DNA from: Hydrogenophaga sp. 2FB | Lineage (GTDB): Bacteria; Pseudomonadota; Gammaproteobacteria; Burkholderiales; Burkholderiaceae_C | NCBI RefSeq assembly: GCF_005503365.1 | Contig: NZ_SCML01000046.1 | Coordinates: 1-49,713 of the forward strand | Length of the DNA: 49,713 nt | Direction of reading: 5' to 3' | Position numbers and translations under genes: made by a program | Notes under the pieces: generated by a model | Seen by the model: the letters and a program-made list of their open reading frames with translations, nothing else | Databases searched by the model: none | What the model was told of the DNA's origin: nothing | Part shown: one piece after another, positions 32,587-42,273 of the stretch | Layout of the letters: each line of letters begins with the position of its first letter | Position numbering within the stretch: position 1 is the stretch's first letter

Positions 32587-32641
32587 GGGATGTCGGGGCA
32601 GTGGTTGGACAGGCCCACATTGAAGATCGCCCCCCATGATT

Positions 32642-32668
32642 TCTCCCCCCTCTTGAAGGAGGGGGAGA
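32642..32668. repeat. C-tract/G-tract dyad between divergent SDR genes
   Basis: TCTCCCCC (32642-32649) pairs with GGGGGAGA (32661-32668), with an inner CTC/GAG-type pairing around TTGA. It lies 30-57 bp from both divergent starts. The core CCCCCCTCT[TC]GAAG is repeated in the porin/hydrolase intergenic region at 34111-34124. Confidence 0.55.
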
Positions 32669-32698
32669 CCCCCGATGGGGCCGTGCTCTACTGCGATC

Positions 32699-33481
32699 AT
32701 GGATCTCCAGCTGAACAACGAACACGTCCTCATCACCGGCGGCAGCCGGGGCATCGGCCTGGCCTGCGCCCGCGCCTTCCTGAAGGAAGGGTGCCGCGTG
32801 ACCCTGGCGGCCCGTGGTGCCGAACGCCTGGCGCAGGCGCGCGACGAACTGCAGCCCGGCGATATCGCCGTGTATGCGGCCGACCTGTCGAATGCCGCGT
32901 CGGCACTTGCGATGGTCGAACGCGTGGAGGCCGAGCGCGGCCCGGTCGGTGTGCTGGTGAATTCGGCCGGTGCGCCCAAGCGCACACCCGCGCACGAGCT
33001 GACCCCGGCCGACTGGGAAGACGCGATGCGCGCCAAATTCCTGCCCACCCTGCATGTGATGTCGCCGCTGGTGCAGCGCATGGGCGCGCGCGGCCGGGGC
33101 GCGATCGTCAATGTCATCGGGGTGGGCGGCAAGGTGCCGAGCGCGCTCAACCTGCCCGGTGGCGCGGCCAATGCGGCCCTGATGCTGGCCACCGCGGGCC
33201 TCGCCGCCGCCTGGGGCCCGAAGGGTGTTCGCATCAACGCGGTGAACCCCGCCATGACGCGCACCGAACTGCTCGATGACTACCTGGACGCCAGGGCCCG
33301 CGCGCAAGGCAGCACACCCGAGGTGGTGTTGCAGGAGATGGCGGCGGCGCTCCCCCTGCGGCGCCCGGCGCAGCCGGAGGAAGTGGCCGACGCGGTGGTC
33401 TGGCTCGCGTCGCCCCGCGCCTCCTACGTCTCGGGGTCCATCCTGTCCGTGGACGGCGCCACCGCCGCGATGGTGGTCTGA
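32699..33481 (+). CDS. divergent SDR lacking the usual catalytic Tyr-x-x-x-Lys
   Basis: 260 residues. The cofactor half is normal (TGGSRGIG 13-20, ADLSNAASA, VLVNSAGAPKR). Where the catalytic Ser and YxxxK should be, the sequence reads VNVIGVGGKVPSALNLPGGAANAAL (described in parts: residues 137-161), so Tyr and Lys are replaced by Gly/Ala and no Ser occupies the usual place. C-terminal VRINAVNPAMTRTELL is typical. I recall this GGAANAAL form in other Burkholderiales SDRs. It is therefore probably a conserved subfamily rather than a decayed gene, with altered chemistry or a binding role. Confidence 0.85.
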   Translation: MDLQLNNEHVLITGGSRGIGLACARAFLKEGCRVTLAARGAERLAQARDELQPGDIAVYAADLSNAASALAMVERVEAERGPVGVLVNSAGAPKRTPAHELTPADWEDAMRAKFLPTLHVMSPLVQRMGARGRGAIVNVIGVGGKVPSALNLPGGAANAALMLATAGLAAAWGPKGVRINAVNPAMTRTELLDDYLDARARAQGSTPEVVLQEMAAALPLRRPAQPEEVADAVVWLASPRASYVSGSILSVDGATAAMVV

Positions 33482-33503
33482 GGCCGAGCTTCTTCGCCGA
33501 TGA

Positions 33504-34064
33504 TCAGGCGGGCGACGACAGCGTCTTGATGAGGTCGTGCGCCCCCGGCCAGGGACCGAATCCCGACGCGGGGTTCAGGTGCCCCACCTCGCCCAGGTCC
33601 ACCAGCGCGCTGCCCCAGTCCTCGGCGAGTTCGGTGGCACGCGCGTAGCGCGCCAGCGGGTCGTTGCGGCTCGCGGCCACCGTGCTGCGAAAGGGCAGCC
33701 GTTTGCGCGGCACGGGCAGCCAGCCACCGGCGCGCAACTGGTCCAGCGTGGGATAGCCCTGGGGCATGGGTGACTCGAAATCCGGCGGCGCGGCCAGCAA
33801 CGCACCCTGGACCCGCACGCGCGTCTGCAAGGCCCAATGTGCCACCATCACGACGCCGCCGCTGTGGGCCACGATCACGATGGGGCCTTCGATCGCCGCG
33901 GCCACTTGCTCGATCGCGGCCACGCGTTTCGCGCAATCCAGGTCGTCGCGGCCCATGGGGGGCACGGCGCGCACGCGCGGCAATTCTTTCTCCAGCAGGG
34001 TCTGCCAGTGCTGCTCGGTGTGGTCTCGCAGCCCGGGCACGATGAGGATGGTCGGTGGTGTCAT
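33504..34064 (-). CDS. RBBP9/YdeN-type serine alpha/beta hydrolase
   Basis: 186 residues from ATG at 34064, preceded by GGAGACC. The fold is recognisable from ILIVPGLRDHTEQHWQTLLEKELP, the nucleophile elbow IVIVAHSGGVVMVAHWA, LLAAPPDFESP, and the catalytic His in DLGEVGHLNPASGFGPWPGAHDLI. RBBP9-like proteins are small serine hydrolases with unclear substrates. It is convergent with the upstream SDR and divergent from the porin, sharing a promoter region of 143 bp. Confidence 0.9.
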   Translation of the reverse strand: MTPPTILIVPGLRDHTEQHWQTLLEKELPRVRAVPPMGRDDLDCAKRVAAIEQVAAAIEGPIVIVAHSGGVVMVAHWALQTRVRVQGALLAAPPDFESPMPQGYPTLDQLRAGGWLPVPRKRLPFRSTVAASRNDPLARYARATELAEDWGSALVDLGEVGHLNPASGFGPWPGAHDLIKTLSSPA

Positions 34065-34110
34065 GAGGGTCTCCATGGAACCCGAGCTTAGGGAAACCAC
34101 CCCTCCCCCT

Positions 34111-34130
34111 CCCCCCTCTCGAAGAGTGGG
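34111..34130. repeat. C-rich dyad in the hydrolase/porin intergenic region
   Basis: CCCCCCTCT, CGA, AGAG and TGGG form an imperfect inverted repeat (34111-34130) preceded by further C-runs. It shares CCCCCCTCT[TC]GAAG with the element at 32645-32658. It is 47 bp upstream of the hydrolase start and 77 bp upstream of the porin start. Confidence 0.45.
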
Positions 34131-34207
34131 CGCGTTCGCGGCTGCCGTTTCTAAATTCGGCGGGGCTCATTGCCACAACCACCACCCCCTACCGGAGACA
34201 CGCCCCC

Positions 34208-35308
34208 ATGAAACGAACCTTCACCGCGGCCGCGGCCGCCCTGGCCTGCGCATCGGCCTTCTCACAGACGTCCTCGGTCACGCTCTACGGCGTGATGGAC
34301 ATCGGCTACACCCGTGCCAGCGGCGACGTCTCCACCTGGAGTGGCCTTGCGTCCGGCCGCAACATGAGCTCGCGCATCGGCCTGCGCGGCAGCGAAGACC
34401 TGGGTGGCGGCTTGAAGGCGAACTTCACGCTCGAAGCCGACCTGCTGGCCGACACCGGCACGGGCGTCACCACGCCACTGCCCGGCTGGTCTTCCACCGA
34501 CAACAAGACCAGCGCGGCCAACGACGGCATGCAGTTCAACCGCATCTCCACCGTGGGCCTGTCCGGCTCGTTCGGCGAAGTGACCTTCGGCCGCTACTAC
34601 ACGCCGACCTTCCTGGTGGACGCCACCTACGACCCGTTCGGCCAGAACGGCGTGGGCATCAGCCTGTTGACGGGCACCTCGGTGTTCTACGTGCCCGTTG
34701 GCAGTGTGAACCACCTGCGCGCGTCCAACATGATCCTGTACACCATGCCCAACATGAGCGGCTTCACGGGCATGGTGGGCTACGCACCGAGCGAAGCCGC
34801 CAGCGGCCAGCCGAAGGACGGCGCGCACGCGAGCTTCAAGGTCGGCTATGCCAATGCATCGGGCTCGGTGGACTTCGCCACCGGCCGCACCACGCTGGCG
34901 TCCATCGGCGATCTGAAGACGACCAGCCTCGGCGCTTCCTACAACTTCGGCGTGGTCCGCGCGATGTTCGAGGCGAGCGAGGACCGGCTGGGCGCCGCGG
35001 GCGCGAACGGCCGCAAGCGGGGCGTCCTGATCGGCGGGCAGGTACCGATCGGCCTCGGCCAGATCCGCTTCTCGCTGGCGCGCGTCAACAAGACATCCGA
35101 CACCATCACCGAGGGCCGCGTGCGCCAGGCGTCGATCGGTTACGTGCACAACCTGTCGAGGCGCACGGCGGTGTTCGGGACCTACTCGATGGTCAGCAAC
35201 TCGAACTACGTGAACGCGGGTGCGTCGGGCTACAGCGTCGGCAGCGCGGGCGTCACCCCCAACGGCCGCGTGAAGGCGTTCGACATCGGCATCCGCCACA
35301 TTTTCTGA
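34208..35308 (+). CDS. Gram-negative general porin (Burkholderiales type)
   Basis: 366 residues with a signal peptide (cleavage after AFS-Q) and the standard opening SSVTLYGVMDIGYTRA. Then come SRIGLRGSEDLGGGLKANFTLE, VGLSGSFGEVTFGRYYTP, repeated aromatic-rich beta strands and the terminal Phe (IGIRHIF) needed for BAM assembly. It is a 16-strand trimeric diffusion porin. It lies inside the catabolic island and ahead of a strong terminator, so it probably admits the pathway's substrate; pore selectivity cannot be judged by eye. Confidence 0.93.
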   Translation: MKRTFTAAAAALACASAFSQTSSVTLYGVMDIGYTRASGDVSTWSGLASGRNMSSRIGLRGSEDLGGGLKANFTLEADLLADTGTGVTTPLPGWSSTDNKTSAANDGMQFNRISTVGLSGSFGEVTFGRYYTPTFLVDATYDPFGQNGVGISLLTGTSVFYVPVGSVNHLRASNMILYTMPNMSGFTGMVGYAPSEAASGQPKDGAHASFKVGYANASGSVDFATGRTTLASIGDLKTTSLGASYNFGVVRAMFEASEDRLGAAGANGRKRGVLIGGQVPIGLGQIRFSLARVNKTSDTITEGRVRQASIGYVHNLSRRTAVFGTYSMVSNSNYVNAGASGYSVGSAGVTPNGRVKAFDIGIRHIF

Positions 35309-35324
35309 TCGCACCCCGCCCATG

Positions 35325-35358
35325 AAAAAACCTCGGTCTCGCGACCGAGGTTTTTTTT
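35325..35358. terminator. bidirectional rho-independent terminator
   Basis: A perfect stem CCTCGGTC (35331-35338) / GACCGAGG (35343-35350) with a TCGC loop is flanked by six A on the left and eight T on the right. It therefore terminates both the porin transcript and the convergent SDR operon from the right. Confidence 0.93.
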
Positions 35359-35370
35359 ATGCCGTGCGAA

Positions 35371-36171
35371 TCAGGCAGGCACGCGAGCGATCGCGTCGAG
35401 GATGCGTTCCGAGCGCCGGCGCACGCCGTCGGCCATGCGTGTGGGCGTGAAGACATAGAAGTCGTCGCGCTCGATCGCGTCGAGCACCAGCGTGGCGACG
35501 GTCTCGGGGGCGGTGCCGGCGGCGATGCTGTCGCGCAGGAGGGCCGAGGCCCGATCGGAACGCGCCGCAATCCCGGTGGCCACCGGGCCGGGGCACAGCA
35601 CGGACACGCCCACCGGCGTCCCGGCCAGTTCGTGCTCGAGCGCTTCCGAGATCGCGACGACGGCGAACTTCGTGGCGGCATAGGCACCCATGGCCGCGTC
35701 GGCGTGGACCCAGAAGCCCGCGCCGGACGCGGTGTTGACGACCTGCGCCCGCCCGCCATGGCGGCGCAGCAGCGGCAGAAAGTGGCGCAGGCCGTGCACG
35801 ACGCCGAACACGTTGACACCGAAACCGCGCTGCCACTCCGCCAGGCTCAGCGCGTCGAGGCGGCCGCTGAGATCGATGCCGGCGTTGTTGAAGAGCAGGT
35901 GGACGGGGCCGAGCGCCACATCGAATGCGGCGGCGGCGGCGCGCACGTCCTCGTCATCGGACACGTCCACCCGGCGGGCGATCACACGCCGTCCGGTGGC
36001 GGCGAGCTCGGCGCGCGCGGCTTCGAGCGCATCCGTGTCAATGTCCGCGATCGCCAGATCCACACCGCGCGCCGCCAGCGCGCGGGCCAGGGCCAGGCCG
36101 ATGCCCGACGCAGCGCCGGTGATGATGGCTGCACGGCCCTGCCATCCCAGGGGCGACCGGTGCGCGCTCAC
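35371..36171 (-). CDS. SDR family oxidoreductase
   Basis: 266 residues from a GTG that overlaps the stop of the upstream MDR gene (GTGA). It shows TGAASGIGLALARALAARGVDLAIADID, NNAGIDLSGRLDALSLAEW, VNTASGAGF and YAATK. The tail VLDAIERDDFYVFTP is typical of SDRs related to the Cyp26/estradiol-like or YqjQ group. It should oxidise or reduce an alcohol/ketone of the pathway. It is the last gene of the beta-lactamase-fold/MDR/SDR operon. Confidence 0.91.
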   Translation of the reverse strand: MSAHRSPLGWQGRAAIITGAASGIGLALARALAARGVDLAIADIDTDALEAARAELAATGRRVIARRVDVSDDEDVRAAAAAFDVALGPVHLLFNNAGIDLSGRLDALSLAEWQRGFGVNVFGVVHGLRHFLPLLRRHGGRAQVVNTASGAGFWVHADAAMGAYAATKFAVVAISEALEHELAGTPVGVSVLCPGPVATGIAARSDRASALLRDSIAAGTAPETVATLVLDAIERDDFYVFTPTRMADGVRRRSERILDAIARVPA

Positions 36172-37187
36172 AGCGACGGCTCCGGCGCGACACGCACGAG
36201 CTGCTTGCCCACGTTGGCGCCCGCGAACAAGCGGTTGAGGCCTTCGGGCGCACGCTCGATGCCGTCGACGATGTCGACCTCGTAGCGGATCTCGCCGGCC
36301 TTCACCCATTCGGCGAGTTGGGCGACGCCCTCGTCGAACCGGGGCAGGTAGTCCGCGATCAGGAAGCCTTCGATGCGGGCCCGCTTCATGATCACGTTGC
36401 GGAACATGCGTGGACTCCACCAGTCGCCCGTGGCGTTGTAGGTGGAGATCATGCCGCACAGGGCGAGGCGCGCGCCCACGTTGATGAGGGCCAGCACGGC
36501 GTCCATCACCTCGCCGCCCACGTTCTCGAAGTCCACGTCGATGCCTTGCGGGCAGGCGGCACGCAGGGCCTCCAGCACGTTGCCCTGCTTGTAGTCCACG
36601 CAGGCATCCAGGCGCAGCTCGTCGAGCACATAGCGGGACTTGCGTTCGCCGCCCGCGATGCCGACCACGCGGCAGCCGTGCAGCTTCGCAATCTGCGAGG
36701 CGATCGAGCCGACGCCGCCGGCCGCGGCCGACACCACTACCGTCTCACCGGCGCGCGGCCGGGCGATGTCGGTCATGCCGAAGTAGGCGGTCAGGCCCGA
36801 GCTGCCGAGCACGCTGGCGTAGGCATGCAGCGGCAGGCCGTGCTGCAGGGGCACGCGGCGTGCGTGGCGAACGATGGAGTACTCCTGCCAGGCCATCGGG
36901 CCTTCGACCACGTCGCCTGCGCGGAACGCGGGATTGCCCGACTCGACCACGACGCCCATGGTCATGCCGCGCATGGGCTCGCCCAACCCGACCGGTGCCA
37001 TGTACTGATCGATATCGCTCATCCACACGCGGTTGGTGGGCGCGATCATGAGGTAGATGTTGCGCACCAGCAGCTCGCCCTCGCCCGGGGTGGGCATGGG
37101 CGCATCGACCAGCTCCAGGTCGTCGTTGCGCAGGTCACCCTCGGGGCGGCGGCGCAAAATCCAGGTCCGGTTCTTCAAGGCTTGCAT
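36168..37187 (-). CDS. NADP-dependent MDR oxidoreductase (PTGR/YncB-like)
   Basis: 339 residues. The zinc-free leukotriene-B4-dehydrogenase-like MDR pattern is visible: NRTWILRRRPEGDL, GEGELLVRNIYLMIAPTNRVWM, RGMTMGVVVESGNP, VVVSAAAGGVGSIASQIAKLHGCRVVGIAGG, VDFENVGGEVMDAVL and KAGEIRYEVDIVDGIERAPEGLNRLFAGANVGKQLV. Members reduce enones with NADPH. It lies 15 bp after the beta-lactamase-fold gene and overlaps the SDR. A second double-bond reductase in the same island argues for an unsaturated or aromatic-derived substrate. Confidence 0.92.
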   Translation of the reverse strand: MQALKNRTWILRRRPEGDLRNDDLELVDAPMPTPGEGELLVRNIYLMIAPTNRVWMSDIDQYMAPVGLGEPMRGMTMGVVVESGNPAFRAGDVVEGPMAWQEYSIVRHARRVPLQHGLPLHAYASVLGSSGLTAYFGMTDIARPRAGETVVVSAAAGGVGSIASQIAKLHGCRVVGIAGGERKSRYVLDELRLDACVDYKQGNVLEALRAACPQGIDVDFENVGGEVMDAVLALINVGARLALCGMISTYNATGDWWSPRMFRNVIMKRARIEGFLIADYLPRFDEGVAQLAEWVKAGEIRYEVDIVDGIERAPEGLNRLFAGANVGKQLVRVAPEPSL

Positions 37188-37202
37188 GTCGTTTTCTCGT
37201 GG

Positions 37203-38411
<1,209 letters not shown>

Positions 38412-38444
38412 GGCGCAAGAGTATGTCGAGGCCCTGAAGGCCAG

Positions 38445-38462
38445 CCCCCTCCCGTCAGGGGG
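38445..38462. repeat. C/G-tract dyad upstream of the beta-lactamase-fold operon
   Basis: CCCCCT-CCCGTC-AGGGGG at 38445-38462 is an inverted repeat with a six-base spacer, the same spacing as the 29975-29992 palindrome. It lies 33 bp upstream of the 38411 start and between that gene and the LuxR gene, so it could be an operator or the base of a terminator for luxR. Confidence 0.5.
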
Positions 38463-38480
38463 GCCCTGCTGCCGAAGCCG

Positions 38481-41138
38481 CTACGCCGCCTCGGCCAGCA
38501 AGCCCAGGATGCGCGCGCGGGACACGACCTGCTTGCGCGTGCCCGCGTCCAGCTTCGCGAACAGGTTCTTCACGTGCCACTTGATGGTTTCCTCGCCCAC
38601 CTGCAACGCCAGGGCGATCTCCTTGTTGGAGAGGTTGCGCGACAACAGCTCCAGCACTTCGCGCTCCTTGGGCGTCAGTGCCATGCTGGGGGTGACGCGC
38701 AGCGCGCCGACGGGCGCCGCGCGCACGGGCAAGGCCACCGTTGCGGACATGGGCGCCGCCTGGCTCGACACCTGGCGGACCCACTCACCCAGCGCGGGGT
38801 GGGCATCCGCGAACACGCGCTGCAGGCCCAGCGCGCGAGCCAGGTCAAGCGCTTCGCGCAGCAGCGGCTGCGCGTGCTCACCGCTGCGGTCCAGCGCGAA
38901 GGCGCGCAAGCCCAGCAGCTCCAGCCGCAACCGGCCCATGCGGTGTTCGATCGCGCCGGCCTCGGCGCGCGCGAGCGGCCCCAGCGCGCCGCGCCAGTCC
39001 TGCGCGGCGATGCAGGCGTACCCATGCGCGAGGTCCTGCAAGGCCCGCACGGTGCGCTGCCAGATCGGGCCCTGGGGCATCGCGGGATCCGCCATCTGGG
39101 CGTCCAGGCGCTGGCACAGTTCGCGGCAGGTTTCAGCGTGAAAGTGCCGGGCATGGATGCGGGCCTGCTCGGTGAGGCTGGCGATGCGCAGCCGCGGCAG
39201 GCGGCGCGACAGCCCGACGGCATCGAGCGCCTCCAGCAGCTCCACCGCCCGGTGCTCGGACCCCGTGGCCGCGGCCATTCGGGCCAGTGTGCGAAAGGCC
39301 AGCAGCACGCATTCCGGCAAAGCGCCGCGTTCGATCACGTCCAGCCGGTTCGCCAGCAACGTGGCCGCCTCTTCCGACTGGTCGCGTTCCCACAAGGCGG
39401 CTGCCAGAACGGCGGCGAGCATCGAGGCAAAGGAGCTGCGCCGACCCAGATCGCCCTCGGCGGCGGCCAACGCGGGGCGCAGCAGCTTCTCCGCGAGCAT
39501 CACCTGGCCTTCGCGCAAGTAACTGAGCCCGACGATCAACTCGCCCCATCGCTCCAGGTACACCGACGGGCCGCGCGGGGCGTGCTGCAGCTGCAGGCGC
39601 GCCAGCGCCGGCTCGCCGTCGATCAAGGCGCGAAACGCCGTGCGGTTGGCGTGCACCTGCAGCAGCATCGGGTCCGCGGAGGGCGGCGGTGCGCCGCTCC
39701 AGGGGTCGTGCAACTCGGCGAAACGGTCCAGGCTGTCGGCGAAGTTCGCCGCGCCGCCGAGGATCAGTGAGCACTCCCAGCGCAACGCTTCGTCGACCTG
39801 CGGCTGCGCGAGGATGCGCGACACCAGACGCTTGGCTTCCTCATGGCGCTCGCTCACGGCCAGCGACCAGGCCGCCGCCAGCAGGAACCGGGGTCGGCGA
39901 TCCAGTTCGTCGGCCGGCATCCACGCCAGCCAGTCCAGCACCACGCTGGCGCGGCCCTGGGCCATCAACGCACCGTACAGGCTGCGCTCGGCAAGCGCAT
40001 AGGCCTTCTGTTGCTGGCCGGCCGCGAGGGCATGGCGCGCGCCCGCGTCGACCATGCCATGTTCCGACAGCCAGTCCGCGGCGACCGCATGCACCCCGAT
40101 GCGCACCGCCTCGTCCAGTTGATCGAACCGCTGCCGCAACGCCTCGCGGGCCAGGGAATGCATGCGCACCCACTCGCTCTGTTCGCCCGTCACGAAGATC
40201 GGCGTGTCGCGCGCCAGGCGAAGCAACCGCGCGCGGGTCTGCGCGCCGGGCAGGAGCGCTTCGCACAGCCCGGGATGCAACGGGTCCACGGCCGATATGC
40301 GGGTGAGGAAGTCCAGGTCGGCCGGGTCAAGGTTGCGCAGCAGGAAGCCGACGAACTGCTCCCGCAATGCGCCGCCATGCAGGTCGAGGTGCGGCAGCGG
40401 CGTGCCCCCACCGGCCGATTCCATCACGGACAGCGCCAACTGCAGGCCGAGCGGCCAGCCCTCGGCCATTTCATGCAGCCGCGCCGCGTCGTCCGGGTCG
40501 AACCTGGCGCCACTGCGCGCGCGCACCAGGTCCAGCGTCTCCTCGACGGTAAAGCGCAGCTGCGCCGCACCCACGGACACGCATTGCCCGTAGGCCACCA
40601 GGTCCTGCAGGCCCAGATCGCAGTCGCTGCGCGCCGCGATCACGCAACGCAGGTTGGCAGGCGCGTTGCGCACCAGGTAGGCCAGCGACTCGCGAGAGGC
40701 CGGGGGCAAGTGATCGGCTTCGTCGACCACCAGCACCACATCGAGCGCACTTTGCGCGACTTCGGCCAGCCAGATCGTGATGGCCTCCAGGCCCGAAGGC
40801 GCCGTCGAATTGAGCAGCACGTGGCCGAAGGTCGGGCGCCCTGCGCCCACGCGCACGGCCAGGCACAGGCTGTCGACCAACCGGCGCGGTTCGTCCTGGC
40901 TCTGCGCAGACAACCAGGCGACGACGGCTCCCCGCGACAGATATTCGCGGCGCCACTGCGCCAGCAGGGACGTCTTGCCGAAGCCCGCGGGCGCCTGCAC
41001 GACGATGGCCGGCCGGTCGAGAAAGGCGGGGTGTTGTGCCAGCAGCCCACCGCGGGCCACCAGGTGCGGTGGCACGCGCGGCGGTGTCACTTTCAGCAGC
41101 AGGTCGTTGGCGGCAAGGGTGGGTTCGGGCGGGCGCAT
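38481..41138 (-). CDS. MalT/AlkS-like LuxR family ATP-dependent activator
   Basis: 885 residues from ATG at 41138; the longer open frame upstream is Arg/Ser-rich and rejected. The STAND-type ATPase region has Walker A APAGFGKTS (49-57) and Walker B VVLVVDEADH. A long helical TPR-like sensor region follows (about 300-800). The C-terminal LuxR HTH (about 821-885) has LTPKEREVLELLSRNLSNKEIALAL and TIKWHVKNLFAKL. Such proteins (MalT, AlkS, AcoK) bind an inducer and ATP, oligomerise and activate promoters. Its position at the edge of the catabolic island, directly upstream of the pseudo-lactamase operon, makes it the prime candidate regulator. Confidence 0.92.
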   Translation of the reverse strand: MRPPEPTLAANDLLLKVTPPRVPPHLVARGGLLAQHPAFLDRPAIVVQAPAGFGKTSLLAQWRREYLSRGAVVAWLSAQSQDEPRRLVDSLCLAVRVGAGRPTFGHVLLNSTAPSGLEAITIWLAEVAQSALDVVLVVDEADHLPPASRESLAYLVRNAPANLRCVIAARSDCDLGLQDLVAYGQCVSVGAAQLRFTVEETLDLVRARSGARFDPDDAARLHEMAEGWPLGLQLALSVMESAGGGTPLPHLDLHGGALREQFVGFLLRNLDPADLDFLTRISAVDPLHPGLCEALLPGAQTRARLLRLARDTPIFVTGEQSEWVRMHSLAREALRQRFDQLDEAVRIGVHAVAADWLSEHGMVDAGARHALAAGQQQKAYALAERSLYGALMAQGRASVVLDWLAWMPADELDRRPRFLLAAAWSLAVSERHEEAKRLVSRILAQPQVDEALRWECSLILGGAANFADSLDRFAELHDPWSGAPPPSADPMLLQVHANRTAFRALIDGEPALARLQLQHAPRGPSVYLERWGELIVGLSYLREGQVMLAEKLLRPALAAAEGDLGRRSSFASMLAAVLAAALWERDQSEEAATLLANRLDVIERGALPECVLLAFRTLARMAAATGSEHRAVELLEALDAVGLSRRLPRLRIASLTEQARIHARHFHAETCRELCQRLDAQMADPAMPQGPIWQRTVRALQDLAHGYACIAAQDWRGALGPLARAEAGAIEHRMGRLRLELLGLRAFALDRSGEHAQPLLREALDLARALGLQRVFADAHPALGEWVRQVSSQAAPMSATVALPVRAAPVGALRVTPSMALTPKEREVLELLSRNLSNKEIALALQVGEETIKWHVKNLFAKLDAGTRKQVVSRARILGLLAEAA

Positions 41139-41337
41139 GGGTTGTCCTCGCGCAATGGTAGCGCCACCGCCGGCGCGACCGCCCGACGCCAGAACGCACG
41201 CCAAAGGCCGACAACGGCTGCTGGTGCAGCGCAGCGCTGAAGTCTCCCTCTGGCCGGCTGTGTAACCTTTCTCACCGACACGGTCTTTCTTTCTGCGGAC
41301 ACTGTGGGCTCCCACATCCACCGCACAGGAGCCCGCC

Positions 41338-41997
41338 ATGTCCCTTCGCATCAACGACACCGCACCGAACTTCAGCGCCCAGACCACCCAGGGCCAGATC
41401 GATTTCCACACCTGGATCGGCGACCAGTGGGCGGTCCTCTTCTCGCACCCCAAGGATTTCACGCCGGTGTGCACCACCGAGCTGGGCTACATGGCGCGCA
41501 TCGAACCCGAGTTCACCAAACGCAATGCCAAGCTGATCGGTCTCTCCGTCGACCCGGTGGACAGCCATGGCAAGTGGGTGGCCGATATCGAAGAAACCCA
41601 GGGCGCGAAGGTCAAGTACCCGATGATCGGCGACACCGACCTCAACGTGGCCAAGCTCTACAACATGCTGCCCGCCGAGGAGCCCGGCACCGCCGAAGGC
41701 CGCACCGCCGCCACCAACGCCACCGTGCGCTCGGTCTTCATCATCGGCCCGGACAAGAAGATCAAGCTGATGCTGACCTACCCCATGACCACGGGCCGCA
41801 ACTTCGACGAGATCCTGCGCGTGCTCGACTCGATGCAGCTCACCGCGAAGCACAAGGTGGCCACACCGGTGAACTGGCAACAGGGGCAGGACGTGATCAT
41901 CGCGGGCTCGGTGTCGGACGAGGACGCGAAGACAATGTTCCCCGGCGGCTGGACGGCGCCCAAGCCCTACCTGCGCATCGTCAAGCAACCGGGCTGA
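41338..41997 (+). CDS. 1-Cys peroxiredoxin (Prx6/LsfA-like)
   Basis: 219 residues with AGGAG before the ATG. The peroxidatic Cys45 lies in SHPKDFTPVCTTELG and is the only cysteine in the protein, so this is a 1-Cys enzyme. The C-terminal dimerisation extension (VATPVNWQQGQDVIIAGSVSDEDAKTMFPGGW) is typical of the Prx6 branch. It reduces hydrogen and organic peroxides and needs an external thiol, possibly glutathione; both glutathione biosynthesis genes lie within 8 kb. It is divergent from the MalT-like gene. Confidence 0.94.
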   Translation: MSLRINDTAPNFSAQTTQGQIDFHTWIGDQWAVLFSHPKDFTPVCTTELGYMARIEPEFTKRNAKLIGLSVDPVDSHGKWVADIEETQGAKVKYPMIGDTDLNVAKLYNMLPAEEPGTAEGRTAATNATVRSVFIIGPDKKIKLMLTYPMTTGRNFDEILRVLDSMQLTAKHKVATPVNWQQGQDVIIAGSVSDEDAKTMFPGGWTAPKPYLRIVKQPG

Positions 41998-42010
41998 GCC
42001 ACGGCGGGCC

Positions 42011-42025
42011 GGGCTCTACGAGCCC
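42011..42025. terminator. short hairpin at the convergent prx / VF530 ends
   Basis: GGGCTC-TAC-GAGCCC forms a perfect 6-bp stem with a three-base loop, 14 bp after the peroxiredoxin stop, and overlaps the stop codon of the VF530 gene. There is no T-tract, so termination is only likely, not certain. Confidence 0.4.
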
Positions 42026-42273
42026 CGACCCGCGCGCCGTTCCTCGCGCAGCATGAAGAGGTAAAGCCCTTCCACCTTCTCGCGCGCCCACGGCGTCTTG
42101 CGCAGAAAGCGCAGGCTGGACGGGATGCTGGGGTCGATGTTGAAGCAACGCACCGGGATGCGCTCGCCCAGGCCATCCCAGCCGTAGTGGTCCACCAGGG
42201 CGGTGAGGATCGCCTCCAGCGTGAGGCCGTGCAACGGGTTGCGCGGCTGTTCCTTGGGCGCCTGGTCGTTCAC
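42016..42273 (-). CDS. VF530 family (DUF2132) DNA-binding protein
   Basis: 85 residues from a GTG overlapping the gshB stop. The conserved core NPLHGLTLEAILTALVDHYGWDGL, RIPVRCFNIDPSIPSSLRFLRKTPWAREKVEGLYL is unmistakable VF530/DUF2132. The family is a small helical protein with reported DNA-binding character and unknown role. Translational coupling with gshB indicates one transcript. Confidence 0.9.
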   Translation of the reverse strand: MNDQAPKEQPRNPLHGLTLEAILTALVDHYGWDGLGERIPVRCFNIDPSIPSSLRFLRKTPWAREKVEGLYLFMLREERRAGRGS

